This document shows, one piece after another, positions 12,799-20,826 of a stretch of 25,859 nt of DNA. The translations under genes were made by a program, and so were the position numbers. How positions within the stretch are numbered: position 1 is the first letter of the stretch; the number at the start of each line of letters is the position of its first letter. A model generated the notes under the pieces. It saw nothing but the letters and a program-made list of their open reading frames with translations, was not told the DNA's origin and searched no databases. Origin of the DNA: Myxococcota bacterium (GTDB lineage: Bacteria; Myxococcota_C; UBA6777); NCBI GenBank assembly GCA_023150835.1, contig JAKLKB010000096.1:1-25859 (forward strand). The letters are read 5' to 3'.

Positions 12799-15613
12799 AC
12801 GCTCAAAGTCCAAAGCCGTCGCATCACTCGACTTTGCTTTTTTTCAAGCGCTGTGGTTTTTCTATCAAGACAACCGTGGAACCATTCGGAAACACTACAA
12901 AGAACTCACGAAAAAGTTTTTGGATTTTAACAATCCTGAAAGAAATCCGAAGGCATTTCTTCGGCAACCGCAATTCGAAGCACTTGAGATCTATATCTTT
13001 CTGAAAGAGTTTCTTGATAATGCCAAAATAGAAGAGATACTTCATCAATGGTTTGAGAAAAAAGGCTCATTCGCAGAGCGCAAGGAAGGCGGTATTGCAT
13101 CGAATCAAGGAAGCTTCTTCGATTTTGTAAATCGGGAACAATATGAAGCGGTGTTTGCTGCGATGCGTAAAAACTCTCGCACATACCCAAACTACATCTT
13201 CGCGCTGACGATGGGAACGGGTAAAACCATCTTGATGGCGACCTGCATTTTCTATGAGTTTCTTTTGGGAAATAAGTTCAGCAAAGATACACGTTATTGC
13301 CACAATGCTTTGGTGTTTGCACCAGACAAAACGGTGCTTCAGTCTCTAAAAGAAATCGAATCCTTCGATCTGACTCGCGTTGTGCCACCTGAATACGTGA
13401 ACTTCCTCACTTCTCATCTGCGCTTTCATTATCTCGAAGATGCCGGAACTTCGCTGGATACGTTAGATCATTCTCGCTTCAATATCATCGTTTCCAACAC
13501 CCAAAAGATCATCCTCAAGCGTCGCCACAAAGACAAAACGGCTACGGATAAACTGTTTGGCGCGACGGGCGAGATACTGGCAACGGGTGTTTATGCCGAT
13601 GCAGCCGATCTCTATAACCTCGATCAGCCCGAAGAAGAGGGAGAACTGACAACAAACCAACGCTTCGAAAAGCTGCGCCGTTTGGAACAGCTTGGTATTT
13701 ATGTGGACGAGGCCCACCACGCCTTCGGAAAAGCTCTTGCCAAAGATATGGGCGTGGGGGCAAAGGATACGGATACGAGTCTACGCACAACCATCGACAC
13801 CCTCGCTGCGAGCCTCAACAAATCGGGTACGCGTGTCGTCGCTTGCTACAACTACACTGGAACGCCTTACGTGGGCCGCGAAGTCCTACCGGAAGTGGTC
13901 TATGCTTATGGACTCAAAGAAGCCATCGAAAAGGGGTTTCTTAAGAAAGTGATGTTGCATGGCTACACCAACCCCCGAACCAACGAGTTTGTCGATATCG
14001 CCATCGAAACCTTCTTAAAAGAATCTCCGACAACTCCGCCCGAAGGGTTGCTACCGAAGCTGGCCTTTTTTGCATCCACCATCGAAGAACTGACGGAGGA
14101 ACTCAAACCAGCCGTAGAGCGGGCGCTTGTGAAGCACAACATCCCAACGTCGCGCATTTTGGTGAACGTTGGGGACGATAAGATCACAAAAAACGATGAT
14201 TTAAGAGAGTTCTACCGTTTGGATCAGCCAGATTCGGAAAAGCAATTCATTCTTTTGGTCAACAAAGGCCGCGAAGGTTGGAATTGTCGCTCTTTGTTCG
14301 GTGTTGGACTGTTCCGCGAACCCAAATCAAAGGTGTTTGTGCTTCAAGCGACGATGCGTTGCCTACGATCCATTGGACAGGCTCAATACACCGGCCACGT
14401 CTTCCTTTCCGAAAGCAACCTCAACATACTCAACGATGAGCTTCAACAGAACTTCCACATCAGCGCGGATGAGCTACAAACGGTTGCGAGCGACAAAGTA
14501 CGTGTCCAAGTCCGCGTGACGGAACCTACCGTCAAGATCAAGTTGGTGCGGGTACGCAAGCGTTACGAGATCAAAGAGAAACGGCTCACAGCAGGGCAAG
14601 CGTTGGGTCTTGATCGTTCAAACAAAGAGGCTTGGAAAGCCCTCGTTGAAAAGTACCTTTTTCTTGAGATACAGCAGGCGGGGTTGACCGCTGCGGATGC
14701 CGCTCGATCTCGATCCAGCCGAACCTTCGACTTGACCGAGCGCCGCGAAAAGCGAACATTCTCACGGATGACGCTTGTGGCCGAGATCGCTCGCTATCTG
14801 AACCGAAGCCCGTTGGAGATCGAAGATCTGCTGGACAAAACGAAGGAAGGGACGGAGGAATTGGTCGCGATGGTCAACGAGTACAACGAGTTGTTGTACG
14901 ACGAGGTGATCCCGCGCTTGTTTCACCAACTGTATGATCTTATCGAGGAACAACAAAAAGAAGAACACGAAGTCGATCTGGTCAAAAGCCCCCCAAACGG
15001 CTATTACGAGGTGACAGCGGCCAGAGACAAGATTGTTTACAGGGATATCTTTGCTCTTTCTCGTGAAGAGCGCGCAAAACTCTTACCGAACGGCGAGTAC
15101 GCGGCGACGGCTGCTGAGGGCGATACCGCGTACCTAAAAAACTTGGAGATCATCGATCAAGAGCGCGAAAAAAGTTTTCACCTCGATCCTTACTGCTTTG
15201 ATTCAGGTTCGGAAAAGTCGCTTTTCTTGGATTTATTGCGCGAGCAGCGTGTGAAGAAGATCTACTTTACCGGGATGTTAACTCACGGCCAATCAGACTT
15301 TTTTATTCAGTACATCGATCCAGACTCGAATACGGTGCGTAGCTACTATCCAGACTTTATCTTCCAACGTGAAGAAGAAGATGGAAGCCACAAGTACGTC
15401 CTTGTGGAAGTGAAAGCCGACAACCAGATCGAAAAAGCCGTGGTACAGGCAAAGAAGTCTTTTGCGCAGCAGATCGCGGTGGCAAGCGGCATGGAGTATC
15501 AGATCCTTAAATCTACCGATGCGGATAAAAAAGCCTACCAAAGCCTTCTTTCGCCACCCACAGAGGACTCTCCACAGGGAAGCGGTCACTCCAAGCCTGA
15601 CTTATTCTCTTGA
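12791..15613 (+). CDS. res: Type III-like restriction subunit: DEAD/DEAH helicase with C-terminal nuclease
   Basis: This is the restriction subunit of a type III-like system. Walker A is TMGTGKT (residues 140-146) and motif II is DEAHH from residue 306. Later SF2 elements include NKGREGWNC and QATMRCLRS (motifs V and VI area). The C-terminus holds a PD-(D/E)XK nuclease: YPDFIF (Pro854, Asp855) and VEVKAD (Glu873, Lys875). Length (940 aa) suits type III Res proteins. ATG 12791 lies inside the end of mod. The first 350 nt are AT richer than the rest, perhaps reflecting exchange together with the mod recognition region. A regulatory protein or second subunit is not seen downstream; the next gene is separated by about 240 nt. 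Confidence 0.92.
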   Translation: MAKRSKSKAVASLDFAFFQALWFFYQDNRGTIRKHYKELTKKFLDFNNPERNPKAFLRQPQFEALEIYIFLKEFLDNAKIEEILHQWFEKKGSFAERKEGGIASNQGSFFDFVNREQYEAVFAAMRKNSRTYPNYIFALTMGTGKTILMATCIFYEFLLGNKFSKDTRYCHNALVFAPDKTVLQSLKEIESFDLTRVVPPEYVNFLTSHLRFHYLEDAGTSLDTLDHSRFNIIVSNTQKIILKRRHKDKTATDKLFGATGEILATGVYADAADLYNLDQPEEEGELTTNQRFEKLRRLEQLGIYVDEAHHAFGKALAKDMGVGAKDTDTSLRTTIDTLAASLNKSGTRVVACYNYTGTPYVGREVLPEVVYAYGLKEAIEKGFLKKVMLHGYTNPRTNEFVDIAIETFLKESPTTPPEGLLPKLAFFASTIEELTEELKPAVERALVKHNIPTSRILVNVGDDKITKNDDLREFYRLDQPDSEKQFILLVNKGREGWNCRSLFGVGLFREPKSKVFVLQATMRCLRSIGQAQYTGHVFLSESNLNILNDELQQNFHISADELQTVASDKVRVQVRVTEPTVKIKLVRVRKRYEIKEKRLTAGQALGLDRSNKEAWKALVEKYLFLEIQQAGLTAADAARSRSSRTFDLTERREKRTFSRMTLVAEIARYLNRSPLEIEDLLDKTKEGTEELVAMVNEYNELLYDEVIPRLFHQLYDLIEEQQKEEHEVDLVKSPPNGYYEVTAARDKIVYRDIFALSREERAKLLPNGEYAATAAEGDTAYLKNLEIIDQEREKSFHLDPYCFDSGSEKSLFLDLLREQRVKKIYFTGMLTHGQSDFFIQYIDPDSNTVRSYYPDFIFQREEEDGSHKYVLVEVKADNQIEKAVVQAKKSFAQQIAVASGMEYQILKSTDADKKAYQSLLSPPTEDSPQGSGHSKPDLFS

Positions 15614-15849
15614 TAGCGGCGGTCGGTCGAACGCGCGATAACAAGAAGATCGAACACCCGAAAGATTCGATGTGTTTTTCTCCTCCGTTCGACTGGTGGA
15701 TCATAGTCGCCCTTCTTATGAGCAATGATTCGAGATTGGAAGGTTGACAGGTATGCCATGGGGCTATCGGTTACGGAAGAGAAAAAAAGGGCGCTTATCG
15801 AAACAGGGTCAATTATGAAGCTTTTGGGTGTGGTGGAGGAACAAACTTT
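15614..15849. other. Gap between Res and the interrupted TPR gene
   Basis: No firm gene is seen. A 44-codon frame from ATG 15758 (GLSVTEEKKRALIETG...) has protein-like composition but a weak ribosome site and ends at an early stop. No clear terminator is visible after res. Confidence 0.35.
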
Positions 15850-16245
15850 GTGGATCGTCTCTCAGCAGAGGATACAAACGAGGGGAATCTAGATGCTTCG
15901 TTGAAATCTATGCTCATTACTACCTACGAGAAGCAAGATCTTCATGGGTTTTTCTTTTTAGGAAGTCAGTATCCTAAATCACGTAAACTTGTGGAAGAAG
16001 TATGGAAGCAAGAAACCCACCAAACATGGGCGAAAGACTTAACTTTTGTTTGTGGAAGCTGGTTAAGCCGCTTGCGACATCAAGCCTTGCAGATGAAAAT
16101 TTTCCCTCAAGAAGTTGAGCAAATCAAAAAATTAAAAATTGTTTCAGAGAAAAAACTCATGGACTATCTCGCGGATCTTATCTTGTTGAAAGATACGAGT
16201 ACAGGTGGTTTTACACCAACGATGATGGAAGAAAATAAAAATATG

Positions 16246-16252
16246 ATATTTT
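16246..16252. repeat. Left target-site duplication ATATTTT
   Basis: These seven bases directly before the left IS end are repeated directly after the right end. Confidence 0.75.
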
Positions 16253-16259
16253 GGTAGTC

Positions 16260-16969
16260 TTAAGCATGTAATGATGCGTTGTAATGATGGATGAAAAGCC
16301 AGAGAGCACCGAGATGATTCTCGAATTTCTTGGAGAAAGAAAGTGTTTTTCGAACAAGTCTTGCGACCCTCTGGCGAAGCGTACAGTTCCATCGTTCGAT
16401 ACCATTGGTCTTTCCGCTGTCTTTGCCAACAGCGTGGTGTCTTTGTGAGGGTAAGACTTGTTTGTAAGCTTCCCAAAAATCCGTATGGCAGACGGCGCGC
16501 TCACGATAACTTTCTGGTAAAGAGTCCCAAAGTGCCTGAGCGCTTGTGCGGCTTCGATCTCCGACGTGCATCCCGACGATTTCCTTGGAGTCTGCGTCGA
16601 ATGCCAGCCAAATCCATTGTTTGTTCTCCTTGTTTTGCACAAACGACCAAGCCTCGTCGAGTTGGAGCCTTAGCGGGCCGTTTTTTTTTCCGCGATCGCG
16701 GCTTGCTTCGGCACTTCTTTGAAGACGCGGTTGACGTAACGTTGAACCCAAACATCCGAGATGCCTGTCACGCGGGCGATACCGGCCATCGGAACTCTTT
16801 CCAAGAGCAGCTTGTCGACAAGTGCCCATGTTTCGGATGGAATTCTTTTGACGGTCGGGTTCTCGATAAACTGCCGCCCGCAAGAACGGCAAAGATAGCG
16901 CTGTTTACCGTTGTGAATCTTACCGTTCCGCACGATGGTCGTTCCGTTGCACTCTGGACAGTTTGGCAT
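16260..16969 (-). CDS. insB: IS1-family transposase InsAB', made by -1 frameshift
   Basis: This is the fused transposase read from InsA into the second frame. The slippery site is a run of nine A followed by C on the minus strand (16689-16680), allowing a -1 shift at A-AAA-AAC as in IS1. The fused product would be about 236 aa, close to the 232 aa of IS1. After the shift the protein continues GPLRLQLDEAWSFV with the first catalytic Asp. It then has HTDFWEAY with the second Asp and ERWNCTLRQR with the catalytic Glu, followed by the family-typical VRKTLSFSKKFENH. The N-terminus supplies the zinc finger and HTH domain. The stop lies 8 bases from the left end of the element. Confidence 0.88.
16670..16969 (-). 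CDS. insA: InsA, zinc-finger HTH regulator of the IS1-family element
   Basis: This 99-aa protein binds the IS ends and acts as a repressor of transposition in IS1. It begins MPNCPECNGTTIVRNG and has a zinc-ribbon with CPEC and CRSCGRQF. A helix-turn-helix region follows (VPMAGIARVTGISDVWVQRY). It ends EKKTAR at a stop just past the slippage run, so the unshifted product is InsA and the shifted product is the transposase. GGAGG lies upstream of ATG 16969. Confidence 0.9.
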   Translation of the reverse strand: MPNCPECNGTTIVRNGKIHNGKQRYLCRSCGRQFIENPTVKRIPSETWALVDKLLLERVPMAGIARVTGISDVWVQRYVNRVFKEVPKQAAIAEKKTAR

Positions 16970-17036
16970 CTTTCCTCCTTGCCTCTTGGCTTACAAAGGA
17001 GGCATTCTACACCATCATTACAGATTGGTCACTACC

Positions 17037-17043
17037 ATATTTT
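17037..17043. repeat. Right target-site duplication ATATTTT
   Basis: This copy immediately follows the right IS end and matches the seven bases before the left end. Confidence 0.75.
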
Positions 17044-17779
17044 ATAGAATAAGTGGGAACGAAAAAATGAAAGCTATGAATCGATACGAACAAGCAAGAG
17101 AATGTGATTCCAGAGGGGACTACGAAACAGCAGCCCTACATATGAAGCGCGCAATAGAACTTCAGCCTGAAAATGCAACATTTCATTACCTCTACGGGGC
17201 TTATTTAGGACATTTATGTAAAAATGCAAGGGGCCTCCGACAAGAAGAACTTTTGATTGAGGCTATCCAAGAATGTGAAATTGCGGCGAATCTACCAGAA
17301 GGTACAGGCGTCGAACCAGATAAGCCGCATGTCGAACCCGGAATTATTCTCGCAAACATCGGTCGCTATGAAGAAGCCGTACGTTATCTAGAAAGTATCG
17401 AAAAGAAGACTGGAAAAACTCCTTGGTTCATGCTCTCGCTTGGCGGAGCGCGTTACTTACTTGAAGACTTTGCAGGAGCTTGGGATTGCTTGCAAATGGC
17501 GATAAAGTTCTTCACAGACGACGCTATCGCTCTGGAGAGGGCGGGTCACTGCTGTTTTGAGTTGGGATTAAAGAAAGAAGGAGCCGAATTTCTAAAACGC
17601 GCTAACTTCTTGGGACAATCAAGAGTATATGATTTTTGGCAAGCAGGTGGGTTCAAAACGGCTCTCATACAAACGAAACGATGAAACCCAGCTTCCACAG
17701 GGGGTGATCGACAAGAAGAGGATTTTTTGGTAGGGTAGCCGCTTCGTTTGTCAAGGAAAGAGAAGAACGAGGCAAGAAG

Positions 17780-18174
17780 GTGGGCTATCGGACAAAAAAG
17801 TTGGAGCATCTAGAGATTGTGGCAAGGATCTGCGAACGAATTCAGCTTGTTGAGCAGATCGACTCTTTCTTCCCTGAAAAAGACAGGAAAGTCTCTGTGG
17901 GCTTGGTTGTCAAAGCCATGCTCTTGAATGCTTTGGGCTTTTCCTCTCCCCTCTTTACCTCTCCTCCGAGTTCTTTGAGAACAAACCTGTGGAAACTCTT
18001 TTGGGCCAAGGACTTGAAGCCTCCGATCTCAGATTGAGAGTTTGGCCCGTCAATCCGCTCGCGCTCTTACAGTATGCTCGCCACGACGTGTACGCCACAT
18101 ACCAAAAAAGTGTCACCATGCCACTTTTTTGTCAACCAAAGCAGGCCAGCCGATATGACGTGAGAACGTCGTAA
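17780..18174 (+). pseudogene. Decayed IS1634-like (DUF4277) transposase fragment
   Basis: The N-terminal 55 residues (KKLEHLEIVARICERIQLVE, then RKVSVGLVVKAMLLNALGF) match the pattern of the DUF4277 domain at the start of IS1634-family transposases. Near 17948 the frame breaks: the expected continuation PLYLSSEFFENKPVETLLGQ is found in the next register and leads through GLEASDL. After that the family pattern is lost, and the rest of a transposase of about 500 aa or more is missing. It is therefore a truncated, frameshifted remnant. It indicates repeated insertion into this junction between defence and structural genes. The family call is from memory of the pattern, not a search. Confidence 0.7.
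18104..18130. terminator. Bidirectional terminator-like hairpin
   Basis: AAAAAAGTG (18104-18112) is the exact reverse complement of CACTTTTTT (18122-18130), with a 9-nt loop. The stem has few GC pairs but has A/T runs on both sides. It could insulate the structural operon from upstream transcription. Confidence 0.45.
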
Positions 18175-18362
18175 AAGGCGACCAAACTGTAATTGGCATG
18201 AGCGCCCATCGTGGATGATCGATCACGCATAAACGATCTCCCCGTCTGCTCATTCTGCAACAACGCCCCACAATACGCACAACACGACCCCACAAAAAAC
18301 TGCAAACGCTCCCCCCCGCCACACGCGGCCTCCTGATTGTAACGCAACGACAGGAGCAACCG
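18131..18362. other. Leader region before the structural-like operon
   Basis: No plus-strand gene is seen; a minus-strand frame (18132-18461) runs into the next gene and looks like a shadow. The ribosome site CAGGAGC of the next gene is at the end. A clear promoter was not identified. Confidence 0.4.
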
Positions 18363-19634
18363 ATGTCCCTCAAAGGCAAATCGAACCAAGGGGAACTCCC
18401 CATCAAGGCCCAAAGCAATCCAACCCCAGTGACGGGCTACTTTGTCAATGGCGAATCGCACCGCTCCGTGTCTATCGATTCTCTCACCCCAAACAAGGGG
18501 AAGAACATGAACAGCGGAACGGGTAAAAAGCCCCCATCCAAGCCATCAACCAAGCCCACAAAATCCCCAAGCAAGGGCTACAAGTCCAATCCAGACGGCG
18601 ATGCCTCTTCTGGCTTCACGGTGAAGATCAAAGAGTCCATGCAGAACATCAAGGACTTCGCCAAGTCACTCGAACCCGCCAAGCGCGGGCGAAAGCAGGG
18701 ACGAATTGCAGAAGCGGCCCAAGAGACGCTTTCATCCACGGAGAAGTTTCTCAAGAAAACGGCTTCTCTCGCGGGTGGAAACGCCGAAAAGATGGCCAAA
18801 GAAGTGCAAGCATATACCGAAGATCTCAAGTCCTTTATGAAAAAGTCCATCGCTGCCGCCAAAGACACCCCAGAAAAACAACTCGCTGAGTGTAAAGAGC
18901 AGCTCAAGTCCTGCGACTCTGGTTCTTCGGTAGAAGGAGTTGGCAAATCGACAGGCTCCAAAGATGTGGACGGTCTCGTTTTGAAGATCGGCGACAGCGT
19001 GATCCGCTCCGATGACGCCCGATACCGAAACAACTACGGCACAGTGATCGGTGTGGCCAAAAATGAGCGCGTGATCGTTCGTTGGTCGGACAAGGCGATC
19101 ACCAACCACAAGGCCCACCAAAGCCTCCGCCGTGCGGCTCCCTACAAGTCCAACCCCAATAGCGCTTGGGGCGAGATGTTCAAGCAAGTAGGCGCTGGAC
19201 TCGGCTCCTTCTCCTTGGCCGGTTTGATGCACGCAGGATTGCGCGCACTCTTCGATAAGTTCGCGCCGCAGATGATCCAAAATTACGAAGGCATCGTGGA
19301 TACAGGCATCAGCCTCGTCTCCATCGGTGGGACGGGCGCTATCGCACTTCATCCCAAACTTGAACAGGTTCGCCCCGGTTTCTGGTCATTCTTGGCCTTG
19401 CGTTTTATCAACCATGCTGGGCGGCATCTTCCCAAGAACCTGCCACCCGCCTATCCGCAACTTCTCGGTGCCGGGGCAACCTCTACGCTCGACGGCCTCA
19501 TCGATCTCGACGGTGTTCTGGGTGGTTCCGAGGTGGTGGTGGATGTATTTGACCCAAGCGGACACCTCCCTTTACCAAGACCTTCTCGACGCTCTCTCGC
19601 TCCCCAAGATTGGGAACGACGGGCGCTTCTCTAG
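18363..19634 (+). CDS. Putative membrane-associated structural-type protein, 423 aa, with possible C-terminal frameshift
   Basis: The family is not recognised. ATG 18363 follows CAGGAGC at 6-nt spacing; ATG 18508 with GGGGAAG upstream is an alternative start. Residues 48-80 are Lys/Pro/Ser rich. Residues 90-175 are helical and charged. Residues 203-245 form a small beta domain of KOW or SH3 type (GLVLKIGDSVIRSDDARY, then YGTVIGVAKNERVIVRWSD). Residues 270-390 are hydrophobic and glycine rich (GAGLGSFSLAGLMHAG, then GISLVSIGGTGAIALHP) and may be membrane embedded. The last 28 codons look unnatural, whereas the next register carries LTQADTSLYQDLLDALSLPK up to a stop at 19650. One extra base near 19548-19550 would explain this. 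It heads an operon of membrane and beta-rich proteins, so a virion role is possible. Confidence 0.65.
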   Translation: MSLKGKSNQGELPIKAQSNPTPVTGYFVNGESHRSVSIDSLTPNKGKNMNSGTGKKPPSKPSTKPTKSPSKGYKSNPDGDASSGFTVKIKESMQNIKDFAKSLEPAKRGRKQGRIAEAAQETLSSTEKFLKKTASLAGGNAEKMAKEVQAYTEDLKSFMKKSIAAAKDTPEKQLAECKEQLKSCDSGSSVEGVGKSTGSKDVDGLVLKIGDSVIRSDDARYRNNYGTVIGVAKNERVIVRWSDKAITNHKAHQSLRRAAPYKSNPNSAWGEMFKQVGAGLGSFSLAGLMHAGLRALFDKFAPQMIQNYEGIVDTGISLVSIGGTGAIALHPKLEQVRPGFWSFLALRFINHAGRHLPKNLPPAYPQLLGAGATSTLDGLIDLDGVLGGSEVVVDVFDPSGHLPLPRPSRRSLAPQDWERRALL

Positions 19635-19683
19635 CCTGCGCGGTGCGTAAACAACGCCAAAACGAGACAAGGAAACGACGACG

Positions 19684-20703
19684 ATGGCAAATAAAAAACA
19701 ACCCCGCGCTGAAGAAACACCTCAAATGCCGCAAGAACATAGCAACACCAAGAAGTTTTTCGCAGCCCTTGGCGGTCTTTTGCTGGGTCAAGTCACAGGC
19801 GCGGTCGCTGCACAAGCCTCCACCAAGTGGGGGAGCCTCTTTTCGACGGTCGCAAGCGGTCTCGTCGGTGGAGAGGGCGCTGCAGTGGCCAACCGCAACG
19901 GCAATCCGCTTGGACACGCCGCAGGCTTCGGGATGATGGGAAGCGCGATCCTCAACGGACTCAAGGCACTCTTGGGCCTGAGCAAGAACAACATGTTACG
20001 CGATGTCGGCTCTTTGGAGCGAGCAGTACAAACCGCCCCAAGCACAACATCCACCACGACAAACGCCGCGAATGCTGCGAACACAACAGGCACAACGCCC
20101 GCTGCTCTTCCTAGCGGCCAAGGCGCAGCCACGACACCGCCCGCAAGTGGCGGCGTCAAAGAGCCTCCATCGTCTGCCCAAACAACAGGTGCAGCGCCCG
20201 CCAAGAAGACGCTTGAAGTCAAAGCATACGTTGAAGGCGAAACGATGCGATTCAAGACGCCGGGCGGATTCGTGCAAGAAAACGTGATCGAGATCCAAGA
20301 GGACGGATGGATCGCCACCAAAACGGGCAATGATATCCACCTCCTGATCGACAAGGAGCGCATGGCTTGGAAGGCCGAGGACGGCATGGTCATCCTCAAA
20401 GGACACGCCATCTACAACATCGAGTTTGCCAGCGACGAAGAGAAAAAAGTGGGCGTCGAAAAACCCTTCTACTTCTTCGACGACAGCCAAGGCGTGAGCG
20501 GATTCATCGACTTGGACGACGGCATCAGCGGATTCATCGACTTAAACGACGGCATCAGCGGCCTTGTGGATCTCGATAGCGGTGAGATGAGCGGCCTTGT
20601 GGATCTCGATAGCGGCGATGTCGGCGGATTGATCGAATTGAACGACGATCCTCTCGATGGCTACGCAGATCCTTATGACGATGACGAAGAATACGACGAT
20701 TAA
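19684..20703 (+). CDS. 339-aa protein: hydrophobic N-terminus, Thr/Ala linker, beta domain, acidic repeat tail
   Basis: The family is not recognised. ATG 19684 follows AAGGAAA. Residues 24-45 are hydrophobic (FFAALGGLLLGQVTGAVAA). The following Gly/Ala-rich stretch to about 105 could also associate with membrane. Residues 115-175 are a Thr/Ala/Pro-rich linker. Residues 178-265 look beta-rich (EVKAYVEGETMRFKTPGGFV, then EIQEDGWIATKTGNDIHLLI). From residue 270 a tandem acidic repeat of the form SGFIDLDDGI occurs five times, ending in an Asp/Glu tail (YDDDEEYDD). Similar modular proteins occur as surface or anchoring components, but the exact role is unknown. The phrase GLIDLDG also appears near the end of the preceding protein, hinting at shared ancestry or interaction. 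Confidence 0.7.
   Translation: MANKKQPRAEETPQMPQEHSNTKKFFAALGGLLLGQVTGAVAAQASTKWGSLFSTVASGLVGGEGAAVANRNGNPLGHAAGFGMMGSAILNGLKALLGLSKNNMLRDVGSLERAVQTAPSTTSTTTNAANAANTTGTTPAALPSGQGAATTPPASGGVKEPPSSAQTTGAAPAKKTLEVKAYVEGETMRFKTPGGFVQENVIEIQEDGWIATKTGNDIHLLIDKERMAWKAEDGMVILKGHAIYNIEFASDEEKKVGVEKPFYFFDDSQGVSGFIDLDDGISGFIDLNDGISGLVDLDSGEMSGLVDLDSGDVGGLIELNDDPLDGYADPYDDDEEYDD
20488..20650 (+). repeat. Tandem coding repeat of an acidic 10-12-aa unit
   Basis: Units of 30 to 36 nt encode SGFIDLDDGI, SGFIDLNDGI, SGLVDLDSGEM, SGLVDLDSGDV and GGLIELND. The first two and the next two DNA copies are nearly identical, indicating recent duplication. Confidence 0.8.
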
Positions 20704-20714
20704 GCGAAGTTTCG

Positions 20715-20760
20715 CACAAATATAAACTTGGCTTTCGTACAAGCATAAACTTGGCTTTCG
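20715..20760. repeat. Two tandem copies of a 23-bp intergenic repeat plus partial third
   Basis: Copies at 20715-20737 and 20738-20760 share ATAAACTTGGCTTTCG, and a third begins CACAAG at 20761. GGCTTTC in the second copy can pair with GAAAGCC at 20773-20779. They may be protein-binding sites, a transcript-processing signal or a weak terminator between structural genes. Confidence 0.7.
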
Positions 20761-20826
20761 CACAAGTAAGCAGAAAGCCTTCCAACGGTCGGCAATATGC
20801 CCAAAGACCAAAAGGAAAAAAGGCCC

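Larger units (their letters stand above)
16253..17036 (-). mobile_element. Complete IS1-family insertion sequence, 784 bp
   Basis: Terminal inverted repeats match at 17 of 24 positions. Both ends start GGTAGT and contain TGTAATGATG (left 16253-16276, right 17013-17036). It has the two-frame IS1 transposase organisation with an A-run slippage site. A 7-bp duplication flanks it, slightly shorter than the 8-10 bp usual for the family. Length is close to IS1 (768 bp). Both reading frames and the catalytic residues appear intact, so it may be active and recently inserted. Confidence 0.9.
15850..17684 (+). pseudogene. TPR-repeat protein gene interrupted by IS1-family insertion
   Basis: The 5' part (15850-16252) starts at GTG with GGAGGA 9 nt upstream and encodes about 134 residues. 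Its stop, TAG at 16255, is created by the insertion sequence end. The 3' part (17044-17684) encodes a TPR-like protein with paired helices such as YEQARECDSRGDYETAALHM and KRAIELQPENATFHYLYGAY, then IGRYEEAVRYL and LEDFAGAWDCLQMAI. Removing the IS and one 7-bp target copy rejoins the two parts in frame, giving 347 codons plus stop. The N-terminal half (YPKSRKLVEEVWKQ and later helices) is not recognised. The 3' part might still be expressed from ATG 17068, but its ribosome site is poor. The original role is unknown; TPR proteins mediate protein interactions. Confidence 0.75.

Noticed and set aside
16343-17047. 234-codon plus-strand frame
   Set aside because: It is antisense to the IS1-family transposase and has no independent support.
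18132-18461. 109-codon minus-strand frame
   Set aside because: It overlaps the start of the 423-aa gene, has no good ribosome site, and its sequence is the complement of the leader and a low-complexity start.
20715-20766. Possible CRISPR-like repeat
   Set aside because: The copies are directly adjacent with no spacers and there are no cas genes nearby.
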